Position numbers and translations under genes: made by a program | Shown: in pieces, positions 8,026-17,037 of the stretch | Numbering within the stretch: position 1 is the stretch's first letter | How the letters are laid out: each line of letters opens with the position of its first letter | The notes under the pieces: model-generated | What the model was told of the DNA's origin: nothing | What the model saw: the letters and a program-made list of their open reading frames with translations, nothing else | Databases searched by the model: none | Origin: Pantoea sp. alder81 | GTDB taxonomy: Bacteria > Pseudomonadota > Gammaproteobacteria > Enterobacterales > Enterobacteriaceae | Assembly: GCF_020179835.1 (NCBI RefSeq) | Contig: NZ_JAIUDA010000013.1 | Coordinates: 26,137-90,136, forward strand | Reading direction: 5' to 3' | Length of the DNA: 64,000 nt

Positions 8026-9517
8026 GCTGATCTGGCCGTTCTGAGCTAAGCTTACCTGGCCGCTTCGGGCTACCTGCTGAGGATCCTGATATGACGGCTT
8101 CTGGTGCGGAGTTTTTCACGATGAACGAAGTTAGCCGGCTTAAAGTTATTCAGGACGTCGTCGACCGGCGGCTGACAACCCATCTCGCTGCTGAGCATCT
8201 CGGTATTTCCGACAGGCATTGTCGTCGCCTGCTTCAGCGCTATCGTTCAGACGGTCCGCTGGGCATGGCTGATCGTCGGCGCGGTAAGCCCAGCAACTAT
8301 CAGCTGCCTGCTGGCCTTGCTGAACGTGCGGTTCAGGTCATCCGCGAGCGCTACGCTGATTTTGGCCCGACGCTGGCCTGCGAGAAGCTGGCCGAGCTGC
8401 ACGGCGTGATGCTGTCTAAAGAGACCGTACGCAAGCTGATGATGCAGTCAGGACTCTGGATCCCGCGCAGGCATCGCGCCCCAAAAATTCAGCAACCCCG
8501 CTATCGGCGCGCCTGTGTCGGCGAGCTGATACAGATCGACGGCTGCGATCACCGCTGGTTCGAGGAACGCGGCCCGGCCTGCACGCTGCTGGTTTATGTG
8601 GATGACGCGACCAGTCGCCTGATGCAGCTTCATTTCGTCCGCTCCGAGTCCACTTTCACCTACTTCGAAGCCACGCGCGGCTACCTGGAGCAGCACGGCA
8701 AGCCGCTGGCGTTTTACAGCGACAAGGCCAGCGTGTTCCGCATCAACAATAAAAATGCGGCTGGCGGCGACGGTCAGACGCAGTTCGGTCGCGCGATGAA
8801 CGAGCTGAACATCACCGGCATCTGTGCCAACACCAGCTCTGCCAAGGGTCGTGTGGAGCGTGCGCATCTCACGTTGCAGGACCGGCTGGTTAAGGAACTC
8901 AGACTGCATGATATCAGTACGCCCGATGCTGCTAACGCCTTTGCCGCTGAGTTTATGGCGGATTACAACCGGCGTTTCGCGAAGGCTCCGAGGCATGATT
9001 TTGACGTGCACCGCCCGCTCGATGCAGACGACAACCTGAACCAGATATTTACCTGGCGCGAACCGCGCAAGGTTTCGAAAGCGCTGACGGTCCGCTACGA
9101 TAAAATGCTGTTGCTGCTTGAGGATAACGATGACAGCCGCCGTGCGATGGGTAAATATCTGGATGCCTGGCAGTACCCGGATGGTCGCGTTGAACTCAGG
9201 AGTCACGGCACGGTGCTTCCCTACTCTGCCTACGACCGGCTGTCTGAAGTTGACCAGGGTGCGATCGTTGACAACAAGCGGCTTGGACACGCGCTGGCCG
9301 TGGCTAAACTGATGCAGGACAAGCGTGATAATACGCGGTCTCAGGGCCTTCCGGCCGGAACCGGGCCAAGTCGGAGAAGTGCGAAGAAAGATCCAGCTAA
9401 AAAGCGGCAACGTGCGGTGAATGAGGATGATTTACTGGAAGCGTTATTTGACTTACAGAGCCGCAGCGAGGAAATTTTTGGGCGGAAAGATACTTAAATC
9501 AGGCTTGTTCAGTAGCT
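8026..9517 (+). mobile_element. ISNCY-type insertion sequence, right end not recognisable
   Basis: The left side carries two 22-base near-direct repeats at 8026-8047 and 8050-8071, each built on the core CTGGCCG. Such subterminal repeats are typical transposase-binding sites. The transposase follows. On the right, no copy of the CTGGCCG-core repeat in either orientation was seen before the next gene ends at 9518, only 20 bases past the transposase stop. The right end is therefore either very short or lost, and the outer limits given are approximate. No target duplication was found. Confidence 0.6.
8091..9497 (+). CDS. ISNCY family transposase
   Basis: 468 residues from ATG 8091 (GAGGATC ribosome site 7 bases upstream). 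A second ATG at 8121 (MNEVSRLKVIQDVVDRRLT) matches the usual family start and may be used instead. An N-terminal helix-turn-helix (AAEHLGISDRHCRRLLQRYR) and GMADRRRGKPSN linker are followed by a DDE integrase core: IQIDGCDHRWFE, YVDDATSRLM, FYSDKASVFR, and the Glu in KGRVERAHLTLQDRLVKELR. The C-terminal 60 residues are basic. The frame is intact. A long open frame on the opposite strand is a codon-bias shadow. Confidence 0.88.
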   Translation: MTASGAEFFTMNEVSRLKVIQDVVDRRLTTHLAAEHLGISDRHCRRLLQRYRSDGPLGMADRRRGKPSNYQLPAGLAERAVQVIRERYADFGPTLACEKLAELHGVMLSKETVRKLMMQSGLWIPRRHRAPKIQQPRYRRACVGELIQIDGCDHRWFEERGPACTLLVYVDDATSRLMQLHFVRSESTFTYFEATRGYLEQHGKPLAFYSDKASVFRINNKNAAGGDGQTQFGRAMNELNITGICANTSSAKGRVERAHLTLQDRLVKELRLHDISTPDAANAFAAEFMADYNRRFAKAPRHDFDVHRPLDADDNLNQIFTWREPRKVSKALTVRYDKMLLLLEDNDDSRRAMGKYLDAWQYPDGRVELRSHGTVLPYSAYDRLSEVDQGAIVDNKRLGHALAVAKLMQDKRDNTRSQGLPAGTGPSRRSAKKDPAKKRQRAVNEDDLLEALFDLQSRSEEIFGRKDT

Positions 9518-9754
9518 TTATTCCCAACCCAGTTCGGAATAAGTTTTACAATCCTGTTCAGGAAAAGACGTTATATATTGGCCCCAATCCATATATTTAT
9601 AATAAAGGGTCATTGCTTCATAATGGCTGGCCGCATCCACTTCCCATATAAGTTTTGCACCAGGATCCAATAATGATCTTGCTGCATTTCCCTGGGCACC
9701 TTTCAGACAAAAGGTCTGGCATCCATCAGGCTCGACCCAGAGTTCATGCCTCAA
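9518..9754 (-). CDS. Small acidic hypothetical protein, TTG start
   Basis: 78 residues, aromatic and acidic (MRHELWVEPDG..., ...YKYMDWGQYITSFPE). The start is a TTG at 9754 preceded by AGGGAAG at good spacing. That TTG overlaps the TGA stop of the broken gene upstream (TTGA), so the two were once translationally coupled. I recognise the general look of a small protein family with an HELW-EPDG start and a Y-YM-WG-Y core, but cannot name a function; an immunity or accessory protein of a neighbouring effector is conceivable. Its stop lies 20 bases from the ISNCY transposase stop. Confidence 0.6.
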   Translation of the reverse strand: MRHELWVEPDGCQTFCLKGAQGNAARSLLDPGAKLIWEVDAASHYEAMTLYYKYMDWGQYITSFPEQDCKTYSELGWE

Positions 9755-9914
9755 AGTTGGCTTCCCTGATAATCAAATTTATCTGCCAATAATTCCACAT
9801 CATACTGTGATTTGAAAGGCTGCAATTCATCTAATCCGGACATCTCAGGTTTGCCAAATAGCGGTCATCTCTGCTTAGCTTTAACATCCAAAACGCTAAT
9901 GTCGTACGGGGAGA
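9751..9914 (-). pseudogene. 3' fragment of a small gene cut by the IS3 element, with an in-frame TGA
   Basis: Reading away from the IS3 end at 9914, the minus strand codes SPYDISVLDVKAKQR, then a TGA (9865-9867), then in the same frame PLFGKPEMSGLDELQPFKSQ and YDVELLADKFDYQGSQL, ending in a TGA at 9751. Reading the internal TGA as Trp (TGG) gives a smooth coding sequence, so it looks like a nonsense mutation acquired after inactivation. Product unknown. It was the upstream partner of the 78-residue gene at 9518-9754. Confidence 0.6.
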
Positions 9915-11503
9915 TGCGGATGTTTTCCTGGACTGTTATGTTGTGATCCCCAGATGCTGCCGGTAACCTACCGGACTCATTGCACCTAATGATATTTTGA
10001 TCCGGCTCTCGTTATACCAGCGTATGTACCTGTCCAGGAAGCACATAAAATCTTCCAGCATTATGCCCGCCCAGTTTCTGCCGTGGTACATTTCATTTTT
10101 GACCCGCCCGAAGAAGCCTTCACACGCTGCATTATCCGACGAGCAACCTTTGCGCGACATGGACCTTATAAGACCCGATGTGTTGATACGATCCAGCCAT
10201 CCCGGCCACCGGTAATGGCTGCCTCTGTCGCTATGTATCACCGGTCTTTCATGTTCTCTGAGCGTATCGATCGCATCATCCAGCATGGCATTCACCAGCT
10301 TTGCATCCGGCCGTGTTCCTATGGTCCAGCTCACGACTTTGCCATCAAAACAGTCAATGACTGGCGACAGGTAGACCTTGCCGGCCGGAAGCTGGAACTC
10401 AGTAATATCGGTCAGCCACTTCTCATTTGGCCTGCAGGAGCGAAAGTTTCTGGCGAGAAGATTTTCAGGTGCCTGGCCGATTTCTCCGCAGTAAGCGCTG
10501 TATCGCCGCCGCCCTGCACGCTTAACTATCAGCTGCTCTTCAGCCATCAGCCTGCGGACAACCTTTTCTGAGATGTGCGTGTTGTTTTGACGGAGCATCG
10601 CGTGGAGACGCCGGTAACCATAGCAGCGGTAATTTCCTTCAAAGATCTTAGCTATGGTTATGCGTATTTCCGCGTACTTGTCATGCAGACGAAGGCTCGC
10701 TTTGTGATAAAAATAGCAACTTCGTGCAAGCTGCAGAGCACTGAGCAGTTCAGCAACGGGATAACTTTCCTTAAGGGCATCAACGAGTTGGGTTTTCTCC
10801 CTGTTCTTCAGGGTCAGGACGCTGATGCCCATGTCTTTTTTTATCAGTTCATTCGCTTTTGTCAGGATGTCACGTTCAAGCTGTAGCTGATGAACCTGCT
10901 GTTTAAGCTGCTTTACTTCATCGAGCAGTGCATCCTGCTGCTTATCCGGTGGAGCTGATTTACGTTTCCGCATGGATTTATAGGCCTCATCGTCGATCAG
11001 GTCTTTCTTCCATTTGTACAGGAGCGGAACGCTGACACCTATCTTTTGTGCAACTTTAAGTGCCGTTCCGCGTCGGGTGCAGAGCTCGCGGACAGCCTGA
11101 ATTCTTTCTTCCTGACTGAAGCATTTATTGGTGTTTGAGCGAATAATCAGGGGCTGACGTCCCGGATAAATCTCTTCGATCCAGCTCTTGAGTACTTCGT
11201 TGCTGGGAAAGCCAATGGCGCGGCGCGTATAGGCCAGGCAACCGCCGTGCGTGAGGTAATGCTCAACTGCAGCGACTTTCTGGGCGTGCGAATAGCGTTT
11301 TCTGGGTTTTAATTCCCTGGGTAAGTCTCCGTATTCCTCAAAAATCCGAACCCACCGGCCAAGCTGTTTAACGGACGGATAGCCCAACTCCCTGACAACA
11401 ACGGTCAGCCTTCTGCCATACCTGAAGTAAAGCTCGACAGCACGGATACGATCCTCATATGAGTGCATGAATTATCTCCTGAAGGTCCAGGAAATCGTCC
11501 GCA
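9915..11503 (-). mobile_element. IS3-family insertion sequence
   Basis: Terminal inverted repeats at 9915-9933 and 11485-11503 (TGCGGAYGWTTTCCTGGAC, 17 of 19 identical), beginning TG and ending CA as in IS3-family elements, enclose one transposase gene. No matching 3-4 base target duplication flanks the element (AGA versus CCC). Flanking DNA may therefore have been rearranged or the insertion is old. It separates two pieces of what may have been one small gene (9751-9914 and 11504-11571). Confidence 0.88.
9936..11468 (-). CDS. IS3-family transposase, single-frame form
   Basis: 510 residues in one frame, with no -1 frameshift needed. Three helix-turn-helix segments in the first 170 residues (RIRAVELYFRYGRRLT; AQKVAAVEHYLTHGG; ERIQAVRELCTRRGTALKVA) are followed by a coiled coil of about 30 residues (LLDEVKQLKQQVHQLQLERD). 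The rve core has the catalytic Asp in WLTDITEF, Asp in IHSDRGSHY and Glu in SDNAACEGFFGRVKNEMY. The YYGYRRLHAML-like HTH_21 segment (CYGYRRLHAMLR) precedes the core. All catalytic residues are intact, so the element may be active. Confidence 0.9.
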   Translation of the reverse strand: MHSYEDRIRAVELYFRYGRRLTVVVRELGYPSVKQLGRWVRIFEEYGDLPRELKPRKRYSHAQKVAAVEHYLTHGGCLAYTRRAIGFPSNEVLKSWIEEIYPGRQPLIIRSNTNKCFSQEERIQAVRELCTRRGTALKVAQKIGVSVPLLYKWKKDLIDDEAYKSMRKRKSAPPDKQQDALLDEVKQLKQQVHQLQLERDILTKANELIKKDMGISVLTLKNREKTQLVDALKESYPVAELLSALQLARSCYFYHKASLRLHDKYAEIRITIAKIFEGNYRCYGYRRLHAMLRQNNTHISEKVVRRLMAEEQLIVKRAGRRRYSAYCGEIGQAPENLLARNFRSCRPNEKWLTDITEFQLPAGKVYLSPVIDCFDGKVVSWTIGTRPDAKLVNAMLDDAIDTLREHERPVIHSDRGSHYRWPGWLDRINTSGLIRSMSRKGCSSDNAACEGFFGRVKNEMYHGRNWAGIMLEDFMCFLDRYIRWYNESRIKISLGAMSPVGYRQHLGITT

Positions 11504-11571
11504 CCCCCCTTCAGCCTGAACACCAAAGTTCCCCGTTCCTCCCGCTGTAAATAAGGTGCAACCGAAATCAT
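11504..11571 (-). pseudogene. Possible 5' fragment of the gene split by the IS3 element
   Basis: A minus-strand ATG at 11569-11571 opens a frame (MISVAPYLQREERGTLVFRL, then KG) running to the right end of the IS3 element. Joined to the fragment at 9751-9914, it would give a protein of roughly 75-80 residues. No good ribosome site is visible upstream of the ATG, and the exact junction cannot be restored because no target duplication is seen. This is a suggestion from position and orientation only. Confidence 0.35.
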
Positions 11572-12173
11572 CGTTTAAAGCGTGGCCGTCAAGCCCATTC
11601 GCCCAGTTAAGGGAGGATGCTTTGTAAGCTGACTATTTCAATTAGTCAGACGGCTATGGGCTACCGACTGGTGCCGGATCCCACAATCTGTTGATGCCTT
11701 TCCCACGGGATCTTATTCGGGATCCCATGACGTTTCCCCTCCATGCCTTATACGGTGCAGCCCAAGACCGTGCTAAAAAGCTTAAAACACTTAAAAATAG
11801 TAAAAAGCTCTTAAAAATTAAGCCTGTTAATAAGTTGAATAACTAAACCGCGCATAAGCAGAAAATGCCGGTTCAGATGATATTGCGCTTCCTCGAGCAT
11901 TCGCGAGCAAGCTCAGCCATGGTCTGCGGCGAGCGCTGCTGAACGTTCAGGACGGAGTTCTGAAGCCTGACGCTGTACACCCCTGGAGCGCAGATGTTGC
12001 AGGTGCAGGAAGTGAGCAAAAACATTCGGCTCCGCTCCGGGACGAAAAACCCATAGTCACGCTTTCGCCTTTTCCGGGCGCGTGATACGCTGCGCTTCTC
12101 TCCCAAAGAAAAAAACTCTCGCCAGATGAGGCTCGTATATAAGTAACATACAGCATTAGTTAAAGGATTAATC
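11572..12173. other. Intergenic 600 bp with a lysine-rich orphan frame and a hairpin
   Basis: It holds a hairpin CTGACTA (11629-11635) / TAGTCAG (11643-11649), and a plus-strand frame open from 11646 to the stop at 11844-11846. The ATG at 11694 of that frame would give 50 residues ending in a Lys-rich tail (DRAKKLKTLKNSKKLLKIKP). There is no ribosome site, so it is more likely the tail of a lost gene than a working one. The last 45 bases carry a TATATAAG box (about 12136) and AAAGGA before the NTPase start. The minus-strand frame of 100 codons here has no support. Confidence 0.4.
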
Positions 12174-15100
12174 ATGGATAAAATTAAAAGAAGGGCTCTG
12201 GTGTTTGTTTACAGAGTTTGCAAAATAATAAGATTTAAAACTGTCAAAGCTCTGATTAAGAGGCAGCCATTATTAAAGGCTCCTTATGTGGCGCTGACAC
12301 CATCAAAAATAACCTCAGGAAATGAATATTTCAATGCAATGGATTTTGCCCTGTCAAAAAATGACGTCAGAAATATTGCCGTAACAGGAAGTTATGGTGC
12401 AGGAAAGAGTACCATTATCCGGTCTTACATGGAGAAATTCAGACCTGAGGCGTTTATTAACGTCTCCCTTGCTGGTTTTGAAATGCAGGAAAAAGGGGAG
12501 GCGGCGAAGGCTCAGGAAATCGAATTAAGCATACTTCAGCAGATACTCTACAAAAAAAACCGTGACGCGCTCCCGGATTCACGCATCGATCGGATCCTGA
12601 ACAGAAACCGGGCGCACATCCGACGCGTCTTCTGGGCCGTTCTGAAAGTGGCCGCTCCAATGGGCGGTATTCTGGCGATTATTTATCACGAAAAAATGAT
12701 GAAAATCACGGGGATCCCGGCTGAAGCATTCGGTTTTCTTGACGTGATACCCTATCCGAAAGCCGTCTTTCTTCTGGCTTTCGTTTTGACTGCTCTTTAT
12801 TTCATCACCGAATGTGCCTCACAGGTCGGGATATTCGATAAAAAAATCAAGCTCAACAAAGTGGCCCTGCTGAGTGGTGAAATGGACCTCAGCAGCGCTG
12901 AAACGTCATCACTTCTGAATAATTGCCTTGATGAAATCGTTTATTTCTTCTCAAAAATTGATAATTACCGGCTAGTCATATTTGAAGACCTGGATCGATT
13001 AAAAAATCCGGAGATATTCGTTAAGCTTCGGGAGATTAATAAAATCGTTAATAATAATCTTTCAGATGATAACCCCCTTCGCTTTATCTATGCCGTGAGA
13101 GATGACATTTTTTCAGGCGCAGAGGCGCGCACGAAATTCTTTGATTTTATCATTCCCGTTGTGCCTGTGATGGACAGCAGAAATGCCTTCCCGCTGCTGA
13201 ATAAAAAAATGAAAAATCTCATCCCCGGCGGAGAGGAATGCCTGCGTAGTACGGCTGCTTATATCAGTGATATGCGCTCCCTGCAGAACATAGTCAATGA
13301 ATACCTGGTTTTCAGTGAAGTGGTGGACAACACCAAAAGAAAAGTCAGCCTCTATGCCATGGTTTTTTACAAAAACATGTTTTCTCATGACTACAGCCTC
13401 ATCGACAGGAAAGTCAGCGTTCTTTATCGGTTTATTTCCCAGTACAGAACACTGCAGCTGCATAAAAACTATTTTGGTGACATTGATGCGAGAATTTTGT
13501 CATTAAGCGGAGTGCTTAATGATATTAGCAGGGAAAAAGCCAGAAACTCGGAAGACGTCAGGGAAAGCATTATCTACTCGCTTATACCTGAGAACCTTAC
13601 GGGCATTGTTCATTTTTACAGGCCACAAACCGCCCAGGTATATTATCAGTCTGCGTTTCAGCAGCTAGATACGCGTCAGCTCATCCGTGATGAAAAGGCG
13701 TTTGAGGATTTATTTGATAACTCGACACAGGTCAGCCTTGGCTATCAGTATCAGAACCAGAATAACATTATCGCGTTAGCCGATTCCTATCGCGCTGAAA
13801 TATCTGAAAGCTATCAGCAGCGCAAGAAAACGATCGGTGAAGAACGCGGACTGAATTTTAAAAAGGCTGAAAAAGCGCTCAGGGAGGCCAGAGAAGAAAA
13901 GCGTCGGAGAAATGCGGTGTCGCTGGCTGGTCTGGTCACGTCAATGAAACGAGAGAAGTTCACCGAGGTTGCGCGGCAGTATATGAGCGACATCAGCCAG
14001 CATGATTTACTCAGTACAGAGCAGAAGGAGGCCGTTCACAATGAAATGCTCTACGGTGGCTACGATGCGCTTTTTATCCTGCTGTCACGTGGCTATCTCG
14101 ACCAGGATTTCATGCGTTCGCGATCGGTGTTCCATAAAGGGGGCCTGTCCTCCGCAGACAATGAGTTCGTGAAGAACATCGCTCTCGGTCTTTCCGGCGA
14201 GCAGGCCAATGCGGAAGTGGCCATCGATGATGTGCCGGGCGTCATCCTGGAAATCAGCGCGCAGCATCTCCTGCATCATGATGCTGTGATGCATCATCAA
14301 ATCGTCGCCCATCTGCTGAAAACCCGCGACGAGCGGCTGGATGAAATGCTTGCCACACTGTTCGCCAGGCCAGGTGAGCACGTGCTCACCATGCTGAGCA
14401 TTCTTGAGTACCGCTTTGCCGTTCCTGAGAGTTTCACGTCACTGCTGAAACGGGCGCTCGATAAAAACGGATATATGGACGTGCTGCTCGCTCACCTTGA
14501 AGTCTCGGGTGATTCAGATGCTTTCAGGGGGATTTCGGCTGAAGTGGTATCGCTGATAGGCCCCGAATGCTCTCAGGAATCCGGCCTTTACCGGCGCTTT
14601 GTGGAGTCGCTGGGAACCGGTATCGTTCACCTGATCAGGCCCGGGCGCCTTGACGCGTTTATGCAGCACATTGCTGCCCTGGGGGTCTGTTATGCGGCGC
14701 TTAACGATCCCCTGTCTGACGGGGAGCTGGCCTGCCTACGCTTCATCAGTGAGAACGCGCTCTACCGGCTTACGCAGGAGAACACGGGCGTAGCCCTTGC
14801 CGCAGAGCTCAGAGAATACGGATACACCGCGACGGAGTGTGAGAAGACGCCGTGGACGCTTGCGCAGAAGCACAATCTGGCCGCGCGGGCGTATTTTGAG
14901 GAGCAGGCCGATGACTTTGCGCGCAACGTCTTTCTGCTTTCAGAAGAACATGAATCCGCAATTACTGAGGTTCTTGCGATTAACTCACTCAGCGATGAGC
15001 TGAAAATACGTATCGTCAGTGAGATGAATTTCTACCTCGCCACGCTTTCAGGCATACCCGAAGCGCCGGGTCATGCTGAAAACGGCCGCCAGCTGTCGTT

Positions 15101-16004
15101 CCACGATCTGTTTTACCGTTATGACCGGATAGAAGCCTCCTGGCCTGAGCTGATGACGTATGTCGCCGCAGAGTGCAACCTGCAGATTCTCGCCGGTTAC
15201 CTGTCGCGCCACGCCGGCGCGCTGTCGCTCTCAGGACCCGGGATCGCAGACGGCGAGCTGTACGAGCTGCTTTATGTGAAAATTATCTGCAATCAGCTTC
15301 TGAACGAAGAAAGTTATCAACAAATCATCCGGAACGTGGACATCAACACGGCTCACTTCGATGAAAATATCAGCGACGAGATTATTATCCAGCTGCTGAG
15401 AATGGATAAGATCCCCCTGACCCCCAACGATTTTACCCACGTGATGAATAATATTTCAGACCTCAGCGGTGACATGACGGAAACGATTTCGGCCTGGTTA
15501 GTGACGTATCAAACGGAATTCATGTCTGATGCGGATCATTATCTTAAATATCATGATGACGGGAAAGTTTTTGAAAAGATCCTGAGAGGGGTAATGTATT
15601 CCCCCCACCTTTCACCGGATAATAAGATGGCACTGTACCGACAGTATGAAGATTATTATCGTGAAGTAGATGAAGAAAGTATTAATCTATCTGAAGAAGT
15701 TAAACGAGCGGCTTTTTACGTGGCTTCTGATGAGGAAATGCGGACCCGCCTGATGACATCCATTATTTCCGGGGGCTGTCGTGACCGAATCCGCCTTGCA
15801 GAAATGACGAAGATAATGGACGAGAAAGAGCTGTATAAAATATTTACCCAGAAAACGGCCACCCTTTCGCTGAATAACCGGGATGCCTGTCTGCGGCTGC
15901 TCGATAAATTACAGCAGGCCGGAATGATGAAGGAGTCTGAATTCAGGGATGACGGTAAAGTCTTTGTAAAAATGCGGGAGGTGGCTCCAGACGCCGCCGG
16001 TTAA
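12174..16004 (+). CDS. YobI-like membrane P-loop NTPase, candidate defence protein
   Basis: 1276 residues, ATG with AAAGGA 6 bases upstream. Residues 1-30 are basic. A P-loop domain begins near residue 40 (YVALTPSKITSGNEYFNAMDFAL, the hallmark opening of YobI-type ATPases). Walker A GSYGAGKST is at 72-80. Two likely membrane helices at about 153-171 and 196-214 are inserted into the NTPase domain, as in KAP-like NTPases, and Walker B YRLVIFEDLDR is at 265-275. The remaining 900 residues are helical, repetitive and charged with no enzymatic motif I recognise; they may sense or oligomerise. The family was named for Bacillus YobI, and large NTPases of this build are found in defence islands. A role in abortive infection is inference. 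Codon use is AT-richer than the flanking operons. It is monocistronic and convergent to the lipoprotein pair. Confidence 0.8.
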   Translation: MDKIKRRALVFVYRVCKIIRFKTVKALIKRQPLLKAPYVALTPSKITSGNEYFNAMDFALSKNDVRNIAVTGSYGAGKSTIIRSYMEKFRPEAFINVSLAGFEMQEKGEAAKAQEIELSILQQILYKKNRDALPDSRIDRILNRNRAHIRRVFWAVLKVAAPMGGILAIIYHEKMMKITGIPAEAFGFLDVIPYPKAVFLLAFVLTALYFITECASQVGIFDKKIKLNKVALLSGEMDLSSAETSSLLNNCLDEIVYFFSKIDNYRLVIFEDLDRLKNPEIFVKLREINKIVNNNLSDDNPLRFIYAVRDDIFSGAEARTKFFDFIIPVVPVMDSRNAFPLLNKKMKNLIPGGEECLRSTAAYISDMRSLQNIVNEYLVFSEVVDNTKRKVSLYAMVFYKNMFSHDYSLIDRKVSVLYRFISQYRTLQLHKNYFGDIDARILSLSGVLNDISREKARNSEDVRESIIYSLIPENLTGIVHFYRPQTAQVYYQSAFQQLDTRQLIRDEKAFEDLFDNSTQVSLGYQYQNQNNIIALADSYRAEISESYQQRKKTIGEERGLNFKKAEKALREAREEKRRRNAVSLAGLVTSMKREKFTEVARQYMSDISQHDLLSTEQKEAVHNEMLYGGYDALFILLSRGYLDQDFMRSRSVFHKGGLSSADNEFVKNIALGLSGEQANAEVAIDDVPGVILEISAQHLLHHDAVMHHQIVAHLLKTRDERLDEMLATLFARPGEHVLTMLSILEYRFAVPESFTSLLKRALDKNGYMDVLLAHLEVSGDSDAFRGISAEVVSLIGPECSQESGLYRRFVESLGTGIVHLIRPGRLDAFMQHIAALGVCYAALNDPLSDGELACLRFISENALYRLTQENTGVALAAELREYGYTATECEKTPWTLAQKHNLAARAYFEEQADDFARNVFLLSEEHESAITEVLAINSLSDELKIRIVSEMNFYLATLSGIPEAPGHAENGRQLSFHDLFYRYDRIEASWPELMTYVAAECNLQILAGYLSRHAGALSLSGPGIADGELYELLYVKIICNQLLNEESYQQIIRNVDINTAHFDENISDEIIIQLLRMDKIPLTPNDFTHVMNNISDLSGDMTETISAWLVTYQTEFMSDADHYLKYHDDGKVFEKILRGVMYSPHLSPDNKMALYRQYEDYYREVDEESINLSEEVKRAAFYVASDEEMRTRLMTSIISGGCRDRIRLAEMTKIMDEKELYKIFTQKTATLSLNNRDACLRLLDKLQQAGMMKESEFRDDGKVFVKMREVAPDAAG

Positions 16005-16156
16005 ACTCCGCAGAATGTCACCGAAACTGTGTGCGCCCGGGCGTTCACCGTTGCCTTCCCCTTTGTAGCTTTGCCGCCCACGGCCTTTCCGTTTTCTGTA
16101 ATAGCCGGAAGCTGAGTCTACACCCTAAGCAACACATTGCAGCACAGGATATCCCC

Positions 16157-17035
16157 CTATCTGTAGCTGGATTTTAGGTGCATTTTTTTCAGTTTCTCTA
16201 TGATTGACGGGTCAGTGATTACCAGGGCTGTGAACATCAAATGATGATCGTTATCACTGCTTGTAAACGGGAAAAGACAGTTTTTCTGGAAACCACAAAA
16301 CGTATCAGCATGGATATCCTTAACTTTGCCGCCAACATCTCCGATAAAGAAATATCCGTCATGCCTGTACTTCAGACCTGTATAGGGATCTGTGACGATG
16401 CTGTTAGTCGCAGCCTTAACATAAATAACGTCTCCTTTCTCTAATTTTAAAGGGGAATTAGTACCATTCTGTAAAGCCATAGTCCGGTACGGAACCAGAA
16501 AATAATTGTTAATGCCCAGACCAAAGGGAGCGTCAGTTTTGACATGGTAACTTTTACCATACGCAGAAAGATCATGATTATGGGTGTTATATTCCGCATC
16601 ACAGTCGATGTAATAGGGAGGTGCCTGATTAAATGCCCCTGCATGCGTGAGCCTGATTTCCTCTCCATGAAATGTTGTTTTGATGGAGCCTTCCTGAGCA
16701 CCCAGGCACCAGTTACGCTTACTGACATTATCCGATATCGGGACACCATTTTTATTTCGGAACGGGACGCCGTTTTTATCCTGTTCGGGTTGTGTGGTAT
16801 AAAAGTTAGTCGAATAAAGCTGTATTGTTCTCCCTGTAGAGTCATCCGGGGGAGGCGGAATATCAAAGGTGTCCTGAAAATTCGGCGTCAGTATACGATA
16901 TTCCTGATTTCCAATATGTGCAGACGGCATACAGGAACTGACCAGACCAATTATACCCAGCTGCAGCAATATGCGACCAGTGAATCCTGCAACCTTAAGT
17001 TGTCTGCTTTGCATAAACTTATTGATAGGTATCAT
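16157..17035 (-). CDS. Lipoprotein with 3D-like (MltA-type) domain
   Basis: 292 residues; an internal start at Met8 is also possible. A lipobox LVSSC follows a hydrophobic stretch (RILLQLGIIGLVSSC), so the product should be anchored in a membrane facing the periplasm. The C-terminal third has the pattern VPYRTMAL ... KGDVIYVKAA ... HDGYFFIGDVGGKVKDIHADTFCG. This resembles the 3D domain of MltA/RlpA-like peptidoglycan enzymes, with conserved Asp in GDVGG and HAD. Two short near-repeats (NGVPFRNK/NGVPISDN) lie near residue 90. The gene starts 2 bases after the stop of the preceding lipoprotein gene, so both are co-transcribed. Peptidoglycan binding or cleavage is inferred, not shown. Confidence 0.65.
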   Translation of the reverse strand: MIPINKFMQSRQLKVAGFTGRILLQLGIIGLVSSCMPSAHIGNQEYRILTPNFQDTFDIPPPPDDSTGRTIQLYSTNFYTTQPEQDKNGVPFRNKNGVPISDNVSKRNWCLGAQEGSIKTTFHGEEIRLTHAGAFNQAPPYYIDCDAEYNTHNHDLSAYGKSYHVKTDAPFGLGINNYFLVPYRTMALQNGTNSPLKLEKGDVIYVKAATNSIVTDPYTGLKYRHDGYFFIGDVGGKVKDIHADTFCGFQKNCLFPFTSSDNDHHLMFTALVITDPSIIEKLKKMHLKSSYR

Positions 17036-17037
17036 TA

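Noticed and set aside
8448..9410. 320-codon minus-strand frame opposite the ISNCY transposase
   Set aside because: It lies wholly opposite a clear transposase gene, has no recognisable motif, and its composition follows from codon bias of the real gene.
9912..11506. Target-site duplication of the IS3 element
   Set aside because: The three bases on each side differ (AGA and CCC), so no duplication can be claimed.
11873..12175. 100-codon minus-strand frame ahead of the YobI-like gene
   Set aside because: It would overlap the NTPase start region, has no ribosome site and no protein-like pattern.
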